Of a DNA stretch of 64,000 nt, positions 12,475 to 22,713 are shown piece after piece. Every line of letters begins with the position of its first letter. Position 1 is the first letter of the stretch. Made by a program: the position numbers and the translations under genes. The notes below the pieces were generated by a model. The model had not been told where the DNA came from and did no database searches. It saw nothing but the letters and a program-made list of their open reading frames with translations. The stretch is taken from positions 124,001 to 188,000 of the forward strand of contig NZ_BSPC01000005.1 in the NCBI RefSeq assembly GCF_030160835.1, read 5' to 3'. The stretch is from Labrys miyagiensis. Its GTDB lineage: Bacteria; Pseudomonadota; Alphaproteobacteria; Rhizobiales; Labraceae.

Positions 12475-13299
12475 TCAATCATCCCCACCGCTGCCGCCGA
12501 AACGGGTCGCGTCGAGCGTAAGGCGGCCGATCTGGGTGCCGACGATGATCTTGAAGGGCGCAAGCACATGGGTGCCTTTGAGGGGGGCGAGCCAGAGTTC
12601 GATGTCGCGGTTGGCAACCATGAATTTGGTCTGATCGCGGTCGGGACGGTGGCCGGCGATCGGCACGTAGCGGGCCGAACAGACGATGGTGGGGCCGCTA
12701 TAGCCCTTGCCGTCCACGTTTTCGGTGCGGGCATAGGAAAGCTTGACGTCGAAGCGTGTGGCGCCGTCGAACACCGGCAGGGTGCGCCGGCAGGCGGCGG
12801 GCTCCAGCGCGTCGCCGTTGCCGGAGACGGGCACCAACATGGCCGAGAGCGGATCGAGCACGCCGTGCTTGTCGGCTGTTGTCACCGGCACGCGGTCCTT
12901 GCGCGGCGGCAGTTCGGGCTGCAGTTCGACCGCGGTGATGTTGCCGCTCGCCAGCGCCATCTGCACGGTCTGCGGCTTCTTGCCGGCGATCGAGTTCAGG
13001 GCATAGGCCGAGGGAATCGGCACCGTGGAGGTGAGCCGGCCCGACGCCGAGGCGGAGCCTCGGCCGTCGCTGATCAGGCTGATCACGCCGCCGACCTTGG
13101 CGGCCGCATTGATCTTGTAGGGGCCGCCATCTGAGAGATTGATGTTGAGATTTGCGGTGCCGATGGGCAGGCCCGCCAGCGTCACGCCGTAGCGGATGGT
13201 GGTGGCGGTGCTGCCGGCCGAGGCAAGGGCCGGCGCGAGGCCAGTCAGCGCGCTCAGGGCGGTGCCAAGAGCAAATCTGGAAAAGGTCGATAGGGTCAC
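12475..13299 (-). CDS. Exported DUF3108 domain protein
   Basis: Predicted periplasmic protein of the DUF3108 family; no biochemical role is established. GTG 13,299 gives 274 residues with a signal peptide (STFSRFALGTALSALTGLAPALASA, cleavage after ASA) and is preceded by GGGGAG. The mature part has the family pattern: a beta-rich N-terminal region with GLPIGTANL, then DPLSAML near the middle, then the FDVKLSYARTE and SGPTIVCSARYVPIAGHRP segments. A longer frame to 13,512 adds sequence unlike a signal and containing repeat DNA, so it was not used. Confidence 0.82.
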   Translation of the reverse strand: MTLSTFSRFALGTALSALTGLAPALASAGSTATTIRYGVTLAGLPIGTANLNINLSDGGPYKINAAAKVGGVISLISDGRGSASASGRLTSTVPIPSAYALNSIAGKKPQTVQMALASGNITAVELQPELPPRKDRVPVTTADKHGVLDPLSAMLVPVSGNGDALEPAACRRTLPVFDGATRFDVKLSYARTENVDGKGYSGPTIVCSARYVPIAGHRPDRDQTKFMVANRDIELWLAPLKGTHVLAPFKIIVGTQIGRLTLDATRFGGSGGDD

Positions 13300-13420
13300 G
13301 CCGGTCTCCCCGGCCGGGTTGCCGGCCGATCTTAAGCGCATTGTAACAGGGTAAATGTTACGTAAACGTTGCTGAGAGACATCATACCGGGTGGCGGCTG
13401 AACCGGGGATGAATCCTGAG

Positions 13421-13566
13421 AGCGAGGACGTCCCGACGACACTCAAGAGAGTGTCGGACGATCTGCTCTTGAACCACCAACCTCCCCGCATGAAGTGCAA
13501 CGAGCAAAACATGCCACCTTTCTGAAGCGCCTGTCGTCCAAGAGCGGACGGGACGTCCGCGCTCCC
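13421..13566. repeat. Dispersed GCGGAC-type palindromes
   Basis: GAGCGAGGACGTCCCGACGA (13,421-13,440) and its partial inverted partner ending near 13,471, plus AGAGCGGACGGGACGTCCGC (13,541-13,560), belong to the same palindromic family as the repeat behind parB. They fill the gap between the DUF3108 gene and the exporter. Confidence 0.65.
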
Positions 13567-13574
13567 AGGGAGTC

Positions 13575-14462
13575 TCAGGCTGTCCGGTGCTGGGCCGGGC
13601 GTGGGGCGAACATTACGAGATTTCCGGCCAGCGTAAGGGCGAGACCGGCGAAACCCGTCCAGTGCCAGTGATAATTCTCCACCACGGTGGAGATCAGCAA
13701 AGCGACGATCGGGAAGAATACCGTGGCGTAGGCAGCGCGGGCGGAGCCGATACGCGCCACCAGGAGGAGATAGGTTGTAAAGCCGATCACCGATCCCACC
13801 ATCGCCAGATAGAGCATCGCCAGGAGATAGGTGCCATCGGGTGGCGCCACCATCGGCGTTGCGGTCAGCGCGATCAGGCCGAGCAGGGCGATGGCGGCAT
13901 AGGCCATGCCCCAGGCATTGGCGATCGCCGGCGGCAGGCCGGCACGGCTGTTGCGGCGCGAGATCATATTGCCGAGCGAGAAGAACAAGGTGCCGAGCGC
14001 CGCAAGGCCGATGCCCTTGGCCGTGCCGGCACCAAGTCCGCCGGCGATGTCGGGCAGGAACAGCAGCATCAGTCCGGCAACGCCGAGCGCCCCGGCCATG
14101 AGGGCACGCGGCGTGATGGGATCACCGAAGAACAGCCGGGCATTGAGCGCGTTGAGCACGGTGGCCAGCGAGAAGATCACCGAGACCAAGCCGGAGGGGA
14201 TGAAACTTTCCGCTGCGTAGAAGCACAGGAAGTTGAGCGAGAACAGGCAGGCCGCCTGGGCCAGGATGAAGGGCTGCTCGCGCCAGGCCGGCAGACGCAG
14301 CCGGCGCAGCAGCACCAAGGCCAGGAGGAAGATCACGGCGGCCGTGCCGAAGCGGTAGAACACCGACACCAAGACCGGCACGGGGCCGACCTGCAGGGCG
14401 ATGGCGATCCAGGTGGTGCCCCAGATCAGCACGGTGGCGAGGAAAAGGGCGATGTTGGCCAT
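13575..14462 (-). CDS. EamA (DMT)-family exporter
   Basis: Inner-membrane transporter of the drug/metabolite superfamily. ATG 14,462 gives 295 residues, matching the 10-TM, two-EamA-repeat architecture. The first repeat begins ANIALFLATVLIWGTTWIAI with the family's W-G-T/S motif, and the second starts around GIGLAALGTLFFSLGNMISRR. A much longer upstream extension (to 15,416) runs through the divergent regulator and is spurious. The substrate cannot be read from sequence; amino acids or small metabolites are typical. The divergent AraC gene probably regulates it. Confidence 0.88.
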   Translation of the reverse strand: MANIALFLATVLIWGTTWIAIALQVGPVPVLVSVFYRFGTAAVIFLLALVLLRRLRLPAWREQPFILAQAACLFSLNFLCFYAAESFIPSGLVSVIFSLATVLNALNARLFFGDPITPRALMAGALGVAGLMLLFLPDIAGGLGAGTAKGIGLAALGTLFFSLGNMISRRNSRAGLPPAIANAWGMAYAAIALLGLIALTATPMVAPPDGTYLLAMLYLAMVGSVIGFTTYLLLVARIGSARAAYATVFFPIVALLISTVVENYHWHWTGFAGLALTLAGNLVMFAPRPAQHRTA

Positions 14463-14630
14463 GCTGGACTCCGGGGCGGCGCAAGGTGCGCCAGCGAATG
14501 GCATCGCCCTAGCACCGCTGTGGCCGGCCCCTCTTGCACAATCTTGCGGTAAAGCGCTGCCGCTTGTGCCCGGCGGTTGGCTTGCGACGGCAACGGCCCT
14601 AGAATTCGGCCCATCATCTTGGCCGCCCGC

Positions 14631-15518
14631 ATGTCCGCTCTTCATCGCCCGGTTTACAGCTTTCTCTCCGCTTCTCCCTTCGCGCGGCCGATGCGCAAGC
14701 TCGACCTCGGCTGCGGGCGTGCAGCCATGCGCTGGTTCAACCGCAACGACCACGTTACCTACGAAAATCCCGAAGGCCATACGTTCAGCCTCTATCTCAG
14801 GGGTGGCACCGGCACCTTCCGTCTTGACGGCACGCACATGAGCGGCTGGCCGGGCGCGTGCTGCCTGATGCCACATGGACAGAGTTCGACCTGGGAGATC
14901 ACCAGCCCGTTCGAATTCGTGCATCTCTATTTGCCCGACCGGGAGGCCAGGCGTCTGTTCGCCGAGACCTTCGATCGCGATGCGCGGCTGATGAGCCTGC
15001 CGGAACTTACCTTTGCGGACCGTCCGGAGCTGGCCGCGTCGCTGCGGCTGCTGGCTAAGGCGGCGGAGGCCGGTGATCCGCTGCTGGGCGAGGAGGCGAT
15101 GGCCGAAATCGTGCGACGAGCCTTCGCCGATTCGCGTCCGGTGGGCACGCTCAAAGGCGGTCTTGCGCCGCATGCGAGGAGGCGCGTGACCGAGTTCATC
15201 GAGGCCGGTCTCGGCGGCAGCCTGCGCCTCAGGGAGCTGGCTGAGATCGCCCATCTCAGCGAATTCCATTTCCAGCGCAGCTTTGCCGCCAGCCTCGGTG
15301 TTTCTCCCTCGGCCTGGATCGCCCATCGGCGCATCGAGCGCGCCCGGACCCTGCTGCGCGCAGGCGAGCCGATCGCCGGCGTCGCCGTTGCCTGCGGCTA
15401 CAGCAGCCAAAGCCATCTCACCCGTGCCTTCCGGGACGCCACCGGCCGAACCCCAGCGGCCTATCGCGCGCTCATCGACGGCGCGAGGCGGATGGAGGAG
15501 CCTGTATCGTCCGTCTGA
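14631..15518 (+). CDS. AraC-family transcriptional regulator
   Basis: A 295-residue regulator with an N-terminal cupin-type sensing region and a C-terminal double helix-turn-helix. The second HTH is marked by AVACGYSSQSHLTRAFRDATGRTPAAYR, the classic AraC signature, and the first by LRELAEIAHLSEFHFQRSF. ATG 14,631 places a plausible N-terminus (SALHRPVYSFL). It is divergent from the EamA exporter with a 168-bp shared promoter region, so it probably controls export of a compound it senses (inference). Confidence 0.88.
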   Translation: MSALHRPVYSFLSASPFARPMRKLDLGCGRAAMRWFNRNDHVTYENPEGHTFSLYLRGGTGTFRLDGTHMSGWPGACCLMPHGQSSTWEITSPFEFVHLYLPDREARRLFAETFDRDARLMSLPELTFADRPELAASLRLLAKAAEAGDPLLGEEAMAEIVRRAFADSRPVGTLKGGLAPHARRRVTEFIEAGLGGSLRLRELAEIAHLSEFHFQRSFAASLGVSPSAWIAHRRIERARTLLRAGEPIAGVAVACGYSSQSHLTRAFRDATGRTPAAYRALIDGARRMEEPVSSV

Positions 15519-15520
15519 GG

Positions 15521-16774
15521 TCAGCCGGCGGCCCCGGTGGCGAGCCGGCCTGTGAGCTCCCTCCCGTTGCGGCCGGTGATCTCGATCTCCACCAGCCCGC
15601 CCGCCGGCAGTGCTGTCTCCGGACGTATGGGAGCGAATTGCGTAGTGCGGCCGATACCGCCGCGTTCCATCAGGATCATGCGTTTCCTGCCGATCTCACT
15701 GTCGAGGAAACGCGTCAGCGCCGCTTCGCCGGCTTCGCGCAGCCGGGCGGCCCGCTTCTTGATCGCCACGCCGTCCACGGGCGGCATGCGGGCAGCCGGG
15801 GTGCCCGGACGGGGCGAGAAGGGGAAGGCATGCAGATAGGTGATGCCGCAGGCTTCGATCAGATCGAGCGAACGGGCGAACATTGCTTCATCCTCGGTGG
15901 GGAAGCCGGCGATCAGGTCGGCACCGAAGGTGATGTCGGGACGCAGGCGCCGTGCTTCCGCGCAGAATCCTATCGCGTCGGAGCGCAAATGCCGGCGCTT
16001 CATGCGCTTGAGGATGAGATCGTCGCCTGATTGCAGCGAAAGGTGGAGATGGGGCATCAGGCGCTCCTCCTCAGCCAGAGCGCGCAAAAGATCGGCATCG
16101 GCTTCGACCGAATCGATGGAGGAAAGCCGCAACCGGGGCAGTTCCGGCACCTCCTTCAGGATCCGGCGTACCAACGCGCCGAGCGGCAGGGGCTCGGCGA
16201 GGTCGGGGCCATAGCTGGTGAGATCGACCCCGGTGAGCACGATCTCCTTGTAGCCGGCCTCGGTGAGGCGGCGGATCTGGGCGATTGCCGTCTCCGGCGC
16301 CAGCGAGCGCGAATTGCCACGCCCGAAGGGGATGATGCAGAAGGTGCAGCGATGGTCGCAACCGTTCTGGATCTGCACGAAGCCACGTGCTCGGCCCTCG
16401 AAGCCACCGATCTCGGGCAGGGCGATGTCGCGCGCCGCCATGATGTCGGAAGTGACGAGCTTGTCGGGTGTCGTGCCGAGCGTGTGCCAGGTCTGGGACT
16501 TCAGCTTCTCGGCATTGCCGACCACAAAGGCGACTTCCGGCATGGCGATGAAGCGCGCGGCATCTGTCTGCGCGGCGCAGCCGGTGACGGCGATGCGGCG
16601 CTCCGGATTCTCGCGCTTGAGCCTGCGGATGGCTTGGCGTGCCTGGCGCGCGGCTTCGGCCGTGACGGCGCAGCTGTTGATCACGGTGAGATCATCGCGC
16701 TTGCCGATCGCGGCTTTCATCGCCTCGGATTCATGGATGTTGAGGCGGCAGCCGAAGGTGACGATCTCGGTCAT
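15521..16774 (-). CDS. mtaB: tRNA t6A37 methylthiotransferase MtaB
   Basis: Radical-SAM enzyme converting t6A37 to ms2t6A37 in tRNAs that read ANN codons. ATG 16,774 gives 417 residues. Three N-terminal cysteines that bind the auxiliary cluster are C9 (FGCRLN), C35 (NSCAVT) and C66 (TGCAAQ). The radical-SAM cluster is C139-x3-C143-x2-C146 (NGCDHRCTFC). A C-terminal TRAM-like region ends the protein. The FGCRLN N-terminus distinguishes MtaB from MiaB and RimO. dapF lies upstream in the same direction, separated by a palindromic repeat. Confidence 0.95.
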   Translation of the reverse strand: MTEIVTFGCRLNIHESEAMKAAIGKRDDLTVINSCAVTAEAARQARQAIRRLKRENPERRIAVTGCAAQTDAARFIAMPEVAFVVGNAEKLKSQTWHTLGTTPDKLVTSDIMAARDIALPEIGGFEGRARGFVQIQNGCDHRCTFCIIPFGRGNSRSLAPETAIAQIRRLTEAGYKEIVLTGVDLTSYGPDLAEPLPLGALVRRILKEVPELPRLRLSSIDSVEADADLLRALAEEERLMPHLHLSLQSGDDLILKRMKRRHLRSDAIGFCAEARRLRPDITFGADLIAGFPTEDEAMFARSLDLIEACGITYLHAFPFSPRPGTPAARMPPVDGVAIKKRAARLREAGEAALTRFLDSEIGRKRMILMERGGIGRTTQFAPIRPETALPAGGLVEIEITGRNGRELTGRLATGAAG

Positions 16775-16785
16775 GAGCGGGTTCG

Positions 16786-16852
16786 GTGTGACGATCTCCA
16801 GATCGGCACGACTTCCTATGTTGAAAGGTGCCGATCTGGAGATCGGCACACC
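16786..16852. repeat. Extragenic palindrome pair between dapF and mtaB
   Basis: GATCTCCAGATCGGCAC (from 16,793) and GTGCCGATCTGGAGATC (from 16,828) are inverted copies of the 'GTGCCGRTCT' repeat family seen elsewhere in the window. The pair could form a long hairpin in the dapF-mtaB transcript. Confidence 0.75.
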
Positions 16853-16853
16853 A

Positions 16854-17717
16854 TTAGGCCGCGTCGGCAAACCAGTCGGCGGTGAAGCGGCCCTCATGCT
16901 CGAGCTCCACGGCGCCTGTCATCAGCACATGGCCGTCGCTCTCGCGCCATTCGATCAGGAGATCGCCGCCGGGCAGGGTGATACGCACCTTGCGTTCCGT
17001 CTTGCCAAGCCGGACTGCCGCGACGGCGGTGGCGCAGGCTGCCGAACCGCAGGCCCGGGTAAGACCGGCGCCGCGTTCCCATACACGCAGCACGATATGG
17101 TCGCGGCTGCGCACCTCGGCGAGCGAGATGTTCACGCGTTCGGGAAAGAGCGGATCATGCTCGATCTGAGGCCCGATGGTGCCGAGATCATAGTCAGCGG
17201 GATCGCTGTCGACCCAGAACACGGCATGGGGATTGCCCATGTTCACCACGCTGGGCGCTTGGATAATCGGTGCATCGACGGGCCCGAAGGAAAAATCTAT
17301 GGCCTTGGTATCCCCGGCATCGCGCGCGAGCGGAATCTGCTGCCACTCGAACTCTGGCGGACCCATGTCGACGGTGAAGCCCTGGCCCGCGCGGCGGGAC
17401 TCGACCAGGCTGGTCGGCGTCTGCAGCAGCAGCCTGTCCTTGCCGGCGACGGGCATGAAATACCAGGACACGCAGCGCGTGCCATTGCCGCAGGCGCCCG
17501 ATTGCGAGCCGTCCGTATTGAAGATGCGCATGAAGGCGTCGGTCTCGGCCTTTTGCGGCGGATAGAGCACCATCAGCTGATCGAAGGGCTCGCGCGCGGC
17601 AATCGCCCGCGCTTCCGCCGGCGTGACGGCATGCGAGCCATCGGTAAGATCGAGCACGACGATCTCGTTGCCGATGCCGTTCATCTTCAGATAGGGGCGG
17701 TTGCCAAGGCCGGACAT
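16854..17717 (-). CDS. dapF: Diaminopimelate epimerase
   Basis: Interconverts LL- and meso-diaminopimelate for lysine and peptidoglycan synthesis, using two cysteines as acid and base. The 287-residue product has KMNGIGN near the N-terminus, the first active-site Cys76 in GACGNGTRC and the second, about Cys223, in RACGSAAC. No cofactor is needed. It is upstream of mtaB on the same strand, a common alphaproteobacterial arrangement. Confidence 0.97.
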   Translation of the reverse strand: MSGLGNRPYLKMNGIGNEIVVLDLTDGSHAVTPAEARAIAAREPFDQLMVLYPPQKAETDAFMRIFNTDGSQSGACGNGTRCVSWYFMPVAGKDRLLLQTPTSLVESRRAGQGFTVDMGPPEFEWQQIPLARDAGDTKAIDFSFGPVDAPIIQAPSVVNMGNPHAVFWVDSDPADYDLGTIGPQIEHDPLFPERVNISLAEVRSRDHIVLRVWERGAGLTRACGSAACATAVAAVRLGKTERKVRITLPGGDLLIEWRESDGHVLMTGAVELEHEGRFTADWFADAA

Positions 17718-17811
17718 GGTGGTTTCCGAAAGACTGTTGAGGCTGTGATATAGGGCAAAAGTCCGCGCAAACCAATAAGCGCGGGAGGTGGATGCGTGGC
17801 TGCCGCCGCTT

Positions 17812-18399
17812 TCAGTCCTTCAGCGCAGGCGCGATGGCCTGCGCCCGCCGGCTGACGGCCGCCGCGATCCGTTCGGACAAGGCAGGATCGGAAACCGCGC
17901 GGGCAAGCGTCACGCCACCGGACAGCAGAGCGAGAAGCGCAATGGCCTGGTCGGTGTTCTCCTCGTCGGGCTCTTCCGGCAAACCGGCAGAAACCTCGGC
18001 GATCAGGCGCTGCAGCTCCAACTGATAGGCCTGCCGGGTCTCGTCGTCTGCACGCATGACCTCTGGCGACAGGCTCGGCAGCGCGCAGCTCTGGCCGAGA
18101 TCGCAGACGCGCTTGGCGCCGAGATAGTAGCTGGCGAAGGCGCTGAGCCAGCCCTGGCCCTTGTCTGCCTTGAGCTGGACGATGGCCAAGCGCAGTTCTT
18201 CCAGGCCGGTTAGCACCGTTTCCCGGAAGGCCTCGCTCTTCGAGCGAAAATGCCCGTAGAAAGCGCCGTTGGTGACGCCGGCTGCCTTGGTCAATCCGTC
18301 GATGCCCGAGCCGCCATAGCCTTCCTTGCGAAAGATCCGGCCTGCTGCCTGGAGGATGCGGGCGCGGGTCTCCCGCTTGTGTTCGGCACTGTAACGCAT
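17812..18399 (-). CDS. TetR-family transcriptional regulator
   Basis: A 195-residue regulator. The N-terminal HTH reads [43 protein letters not shown], a canonical TetR DNA-binding domain; the C-terminal ligand domain is of the type found with YxaF/LmrA-like members. It is divergent from a tautomerase gene, and a perfect 14-bp palindrome lies 16 bp upstream of its start. Autoregulation and control of the tautomerase are likely. Confidence 0.9.
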   Translation of the reverse strand: MRYSAEHKRETRARILQAAGRIFRKEGYGGSGIDGLTKAAGVTNGAFYGHFRSKSEAFRETVLTGLEELRLAIVQLKADKGQGWLSAFASYYLGAKRVCDLGQSCALPSLSPEVMRADDETRQAYQLELQRLIAEVSAGLPEEPDEENTDQAIALLALLSGGVTLARAVSDPALSERIAAAVSRRAQAIAPALKD

Positions 18400-18414
18400 G
18401 GTGCTCCTATATTC

Positions 18415-18428
18415 AGAGTGGTCACTCT
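18415..18428. promoter_or_regulatory. Candidate TetR operator (palindrome plus nearby direct repeats)
   Basis: AGAGTGGTCACTCT is a perfect 6-2-6 inverted repeat between the divergent tetR and tautomerase genes. Nearby are two direct repeats, ATAGAGAGCGATCG (18,439-18,452) and ATAGAGAGCGTTCG (18,463-18,476), spaced 24 bp apart. Either could be the operator; the palindrome is the typical TetR form. Confidence 0.6.
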
Positions 18429-18524
18429 TTATGCTTGCATAGAGAGCGATCGGTGTTTATCGATAGAGAGCGTTCGATATCTATATAGGCGCCACGTCCC
18501 TCCAGCCAAGCAAGGAATCGCACC

Positions 18525-18959
18525 ATGCCGATCACACTTACGATCCCCGAAGGCCTTCTCGATCCGCAGGCTCAAAGCCAGGCTTTCGCCGAACTGACCG
18601 ACGCCCTGCTCGAGGTTGCCGAGCTCACTGGCAACAGCTTCATGACCGCCAATGTCGTTGGCTCGTTGAATGTGCTGCCCCGGCATCATGTCTTCGCGGG
18701 TGGAAAACCCGCGCCGGCCGCCTTCGTCGAGCTCAAGCTTCCGGAAATTGCCCTGGCAACTCCCGAGGCAAAGCGGGCCTTCATCGAGGCGGCGACCGAC
18801 ATTGTCGAGAAGGCTGCCGGAGGCAGGCTCAGGCGCGATCACATCTGGACCAATATCGTCTACGCCGCCGAGGGTGCCTGGGGCATTGCCGGCCAGGCCT
18901 ATGCCGGAAGCGACCTGGTCGCGGCGGTGCAGCAATCCGCGGCCCAGCATTTTGCTTGA
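18525..18959 (+). CDS. Tautomerase-family protein
   Basis: A 144-residue protein starting Met-Pro, so Pro2 would be the N-terminal catalytic base of the tautomerase superfamily after Met removal. The IWTNIVYAAEGAWGIAGQAY segment resembles the C-terminal part of longer 4-oxalocrotonate-tautomerase-like proteins. The substrate is unknown. It is divergently paired with the TetR gene, which suggests induction by a small aromatic or enol compound (inference). Confidence 0.75.
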   Translation: MPITLTIPEGLLDPQAQSQAFAELTDALLEVAELTGNSFMTANVVGSLNVLPRHHVFAGGKPAPAAFVELKLPEIALATPEAKRAFIEAATDIVEKAAGGRLRRDHIWTNIVYAAEGAWGIAGQAYAGSDLVAAVQQSAAQHFA

Positions 18960-19211
18960 AAAGAAAACGGGCCGAGCCCATGCGCGGCTCGGCCTCCAGC
19001 CCTGAGGTTTTCATGGCAAGCCGACCGGCCGATTCGGCGTTCCGCGGTTGCCGGTTCACGGGACGAAGGCACCCGAAAACCAGCCTTGGTGAGCCTGTTG
19101 GCAGAGGGAAGGGAGGCAGAAATCGTCGCCTTTAACCAGCGACACCAAATATCTTGTTGCCGACACGCCCAGCCGCTAGGGTCTGCGCCCTACCAGAGGA
19201 ACGCCCCCAGA

Positions 19212-21494
19212 ATGTCGGATAAGAAACCGCCGCGCCAAGTCCGTCCCAGCTTCACCGATCAGGAGGCGCTCGCCTTCCATTCGCAGGGCAAGCCCGGCAA
19301 GCTCGAAGTCAACCCCACCAAACCCATGGCGACGCAGCGTGACCTGTCGCTCGCCTATTCGCCGGGCGTTGCGGTGCCCGTACGCGCCATCGCCGAGAAT
19401 CCCGCTCTCGCCTATACGTATACCACCAAGGGCAATATGGTTGCCGTGATCTCCAACGGCACCGCCATTCTCGGCCTCGGCGATCTCGGCGCGCTGGCTT
19501 CCAAGCCCGTGATGGAGGGCAAATCCGTCCTGTTCAAGCGCTTCGCCGATGTCGATTCGATCGACCTCGAAGTCGACACCAAGGATGCCGATGCCTTCAT
19601 CAATGCGGTGCGCTATCTCGGCCCGAGCTTCGGCGGCATCAATCTGGAAGACATCAAGGCGCCGGAATGCTTCATCATCGAGCAGCGGCTCAAGGAATTG
19701 ATGGATATTCCCGTCTTCCATGACGACCAGCACGGTACGGCCATCATCGCAGCCGCTGGCCTGTTCAACTGTCTCAAGCTCACCGACCGCAGCATCACCG
19801 ACACCAAGCTGGTGGTGAACGGCGCCGGGGCCGCCGGCATCGCCTGCGTCGAACTGGTCAAGGCCATGGGCTTTGCGCCCGACAATGTGCTGCTCTGCGA
19901 CACCAAGGGCGTGGTCTACCAGGGCCGCACCGAGGGCATGAACCAGTGGAAATCGGCCCATGCCGCCGTCACCGACAAGCGCACGCTCGCCGATGCGCTG
20001 CAGGGCGCCGACGTCTTCTTCGGCCTCTCCGCCAAGGGCGCACTGACGGCGGATATGGTGCGCTCCATGGCGCCCAATCCCGTCATCTTCGCCATGGCCA
20101 ATCCGGATCCGGAAATCACGCCCGACGAGGCGCATGCCGTGCGCGATGACGCCATCATCGCCACCGGCCGTTCCGACTATCCCAACCAGGTCAACAACGT
20201 CCTCGGCTTTCCCTATATCTTCCGCGGCGCACTCGATGTGCATGCCACCTCGATCAACATGGAAATGAAGGTGGCGGCGGCGCAGGCCCTGGCCGAACTC
20301 GCACAGGAAGATGTGCCGGACGAAGTCGCCACCGCCTATCAGGGTGCCCGGCCGCGCTTTGGCCGGGAATACATCATTCCCGCGCCGTTCGATCCGCGCC
20401 TGATCACCCGTATTCCGGTGGCCGTGGCCAAGGCGGCGATGGAAACGGGGGTCGCCCGCAAGCCGATCGCGGATCTCGAGGCCTATCGCGCCCAGCTCTC
20501 CGCTCGGCGCGATCCGGTGGCCGGCACGCTGGCGCGCCTCTTCGACAAGGTCCGCCGCTCGCCCAAGCGCGTCGTCTTCGCCGAGGGTGAGGAAGAAGCG
20601 GTGATCCGCGCCGCCGCTTCCTTCGTCAACCAGGGCCTGGGCACCGCCATCCTGGTCGGTCGCGAGGACCGGGTCGAGGCGGCCGCCGCCTTTGCCGGCG
20701 TCGAGTTGCGCGAGGGCATGCAGATCCAGAATGCCCGCATCTCGCCACGCACCAATGCCTATGCCCAATATCTCTATGACCGCCTGCAGCGGCATGGCTA
20801 TCTGATGCGTGACTGCATCCGCCTAGCTTCGGTTGACCGCAATCACTTCGCCGCCTGCATGGTGGCGATGGGCGATGCCGATGCCATGGTCACCGGCCTC
20901 ACCCGCAATTACTCGATCGCGCTGGAGGATGTGCGCCGGGTGATCAACGACAAGCCGGGCCATTGCGTCATCGGCCTCTCGATCGCCATCGCCCGCGGCC
21001 GGACGGTACTGGTGGCCGATACGGCTGTGCATGACATGCCGACCTCCGAGCAGCTCGCCGCCATCGCCATCGAGGCGGCCTCGGTGGCCAAGCGTCTCGG
21101 CTACGAGCCACGCGTCGCCATGCTGGCCTACTCCACCTTCGGCCATCCTGAGGGCGAACGGGCCGAGCGCGTGCGCGATGCCGTGCGCATCCTCGACAAG
21201 CAGCGCGTCGACTTCGAGTATGACGGCGAGATGGGCGCCGATGTGGCGCTCAACCGCGATGCCATGGCGCTGTATCCATTTTGCCGGCTAAGTGGTCCGG
21301 CGAATGTGCTTGTCATGCCGGCTTTCCACTCGGCCTCGATCTCCACCAAGATGCTGCAGGAACTCGGCGGCGCCACCGTGATCGGCCCGATGCTGGTGGG
21401 CCTGGACAAGCCGGTGCAGATCGTGCCGCTGGCCGCCAAGGACTCCGATCTGGTCAACATGGCCGTGCTGGCGGCCGCCAATATCGGCGGTTGA
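19212..21494 (+). CDS. maeB: NADP-dependent malic enzyme with phosphotransacetylase-like domain
   Basis: Oxidative decarboxylation of malate to pyruvate with NADP+ reduction. ATG 19,212 gives 760 residues, the length of MaeB-type enzymes. The N-terminal malic domain has AYSPGVAVP, the metal-site region [10 protein letters not shown] and the NAD(P)-binding [11 protein letters not shown]. From about residue 430 a phosphate acetyltransferase-like domain follows ([16 protein letters not shown]); in the family it is regulatory and binds acetyl-CoA rather than being catalytic. An upstream extension to 19,086 lacks similarity and was dropped. A long antisense frame (19,176-20,795) is a shadow. Confidence 0.95.
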   Translation: MSDKKPPRQVRPSFTDQEALAFHSQGKPGKLEVNPTKPMATQRDLSLAYSPGVAVPVRAIAENPALAYTYTTKGNMVAVISNGTAILGLGDLGALASKPVMEGKSVLFKRFADVDSIDLEVDTKDADAFINAVRYLGPSFGGINLEDIKAPECFIIEQRLKELMDIPVFHDDQHGTAIIAAAGLFNCLKLTDRSITDTKLVVNGAGAAGIACVELVKAMGFAPDNVLLCDTKGVVYQGRTEGMNQWKSAHAAVTDKRTLADALQGADVFFGLSAKGALTADMVRSMAPNPVIFAMANPDPEITPDEAHAVRDDAIIATGRSDYPNQVNNVLGFPYIFRGALDVHATSINMEMKVAAAQALAELAQEDVPDEVATAYQGARPRFGREYIIPAPFDPRLITRIPVAVAKAAMETGVARKPIADLEAYRAQLSARRDPVAGTLARLFDKVRRSPKRVVFAEGEEEAVIRAAASFVNQGLGTAILVGREDRVEAAAAFAGVELREGMQIQNARISPRTNAYAQYLYDRLQRHGYLMRDCIRLASVDRNHFAACMVAMGDADAMVTGLTRNYSIALEDVRRVINDKPGHCVIGLSIAIARGRTVLVADTAVHDMPTSEQLAAIAIEAASVAKRLGYEPRVAMLAYSTFGHPEGERAERVRDAVRILDKQRVDFEYDGEMGADVALNRDAMALYPFCRLSGPANVLVMPAFHSASISTKMLQELGGATVIGPMLVGLDKPVQIVPLAAKDSDLVNMAVLAAANIGG

Positions 21495-21565
21495 TTGCTC
21501 GTTTGGTGACGTGTTCAGCGGGCCGCGCAGGAACTTTCGCGGACGATCGGGGGTTTTGCAAGGCG

Positions 21566-22663
21566 ATGCAACCGCCTGCCCCGATCGCGAGCGCCCCGAT
21601 GAACGAGCACAAGAGCCATCAGTTCCTGATTCACGGTGCGGCGGAACTGCCCTCCGTCAGTATCGACGGCTACAATATCGGCCTGCGCGACAAGGAGGGC
21701 TTCATCGGCGACAGGGCCAATACCGGCGCCTTCCTCGACAAGCTGGAGGAACTGCGCAAGCTTTTCCGCAGGCAGGGCGACGATCCCCTCGGCGAAGCCC
21801 CAACGGATGAACTCAAGCGCAAGCAGATCGACAGTCTTCTCACCGGCGATGACCTCAGGGCCGCCGCGCTGGTACATGGCGCCATCGAGGAGTTCGCGCA
21901 GTCGCTTGCCGCGGTGATCCAGCGCTACCTGCGCACCGACACCTGGAAAGGCACCGAGCGCATCGCCATCGGCGGCGGCTTCAAGGAGAGCCGCGTCGGC
22001 AAGCTCGCCATTGCCCGGGCCGAGGCGCTGCTCAAGGCCGAAAAGATGGCGATCCAGCTCCGGCCCATTCGCCACCACCCCGACGAGGCCGGGCTGATCG
22101 GTTCGCTGCATCTGATGCCGGCCTGGAGCCTGGCGGGGCATGATGGCATCCTCGCCGTCGATATCGGCGGCAAGAACATTCGCGCCGGCGTGGTGATCAG
22201 CCATATCAAGGACGACGCCGATCTCGCCAAGGCGGAAGTCTGGAAGTCCGAGCTCTGGCACCATGTCGACGACGAGCCGGCTCGCGGTGCCGCCATCGAG
22301 CGCATGGTCGAGATGCTGGAGGACCTCATCGCGTGCGCCCACAAGGCGAAGCTGGTCCTGGCGCCGGTGATCGGCATCGGCTGTCCCGGTGTCATCAAGC
22401 CGGATGGATCGATCGCCCGGGGCGGGCAGAACCTGCCCGGCTCCAATTGGGAAAGCCGGAAATTCAACCTGCCGGCAGCGCTGACCAAGGCCATTCCCGA
22501 GATCGCCGGCGAACCGACCTATATCATCCTGCACAATGATGCGGTGGTGCAGGGCCTCTCCGAGGTGCCCTTCATGCAGGATGTGAAACGCTGGGGTGTC
22601 CTGACCATCGGCACCGGTCTCGGCAATGCCCGCTATACAAACAAGGCGGCTAAACAAGAGTAG
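21566..22663 (+). CDS. ROK-family protein (glucokinase-like)
   Basis: A 365-residue protein with the ROK/ASKHA features LAVDIGGKNIRAGVV (phosphate-1 loop), IGIGCPGVI, and a C-terminal TIGTGLGNARY (phosphate-2 region). The first ~170 residues are an uncharacterised extension not found in simple ROK kinases. The typical CxCGxxGC zinc motif of ROK proteins is absent, so sugar-kinase activity is uncertain. ATG 21,566 or 21,599 are both possible starts; AAGG precedes the first. Confidence 0.7.
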   Translation: MQPPAPIASAPMNEHKSHQFLIHGAAELPSVSIDGYNIGLRDKEGFIGDRANTGAFLDKLEELRKLFRRQGDDPLGEAPTDELKRKQIDSLLTGDDLRAAALVHGAIEEFAQSLAAVIQRYLRTDTWKGTERIAIGGGFKESRVGKLAIARAEALLKAEKMAIQLRPIRHHPDEAGLIGSLHLMPAWSLAGHDGILAVDIGGKNIRAGVVISHIKDDADLAKAEVWKSELWHHVDDEPARGAAIERMVEMLEDLIACAHKAKLVLAPVIGIGCPGVIKPDGSIARGGQNLPGSNWESRKFNLPAALTKAIPEIAGEPTYIILHNDAVVQGLSEVPFMQDVKRWGVLTIGTGLGNARYTNKAAKQE

Positions 22664-22713
22664 TTAGCCGGCAACTCTTATTGATTCAATCGAGTCCAAC
22701 CTATTGGTGATTC

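Noticed and set aside
12211-12521. Small open frames between xth and the DUF3108 gene
   Set aside because: Several overlapping frames of similar length on both strands with no family match or ribosome-binding site.
19176-20795. Long leftward open frame (539 codons) opposite maeB
   Set aside because: His/Gly/Asp-rich composition typical of antisense to GC-rich coding DNA; maeB is unambiguous.
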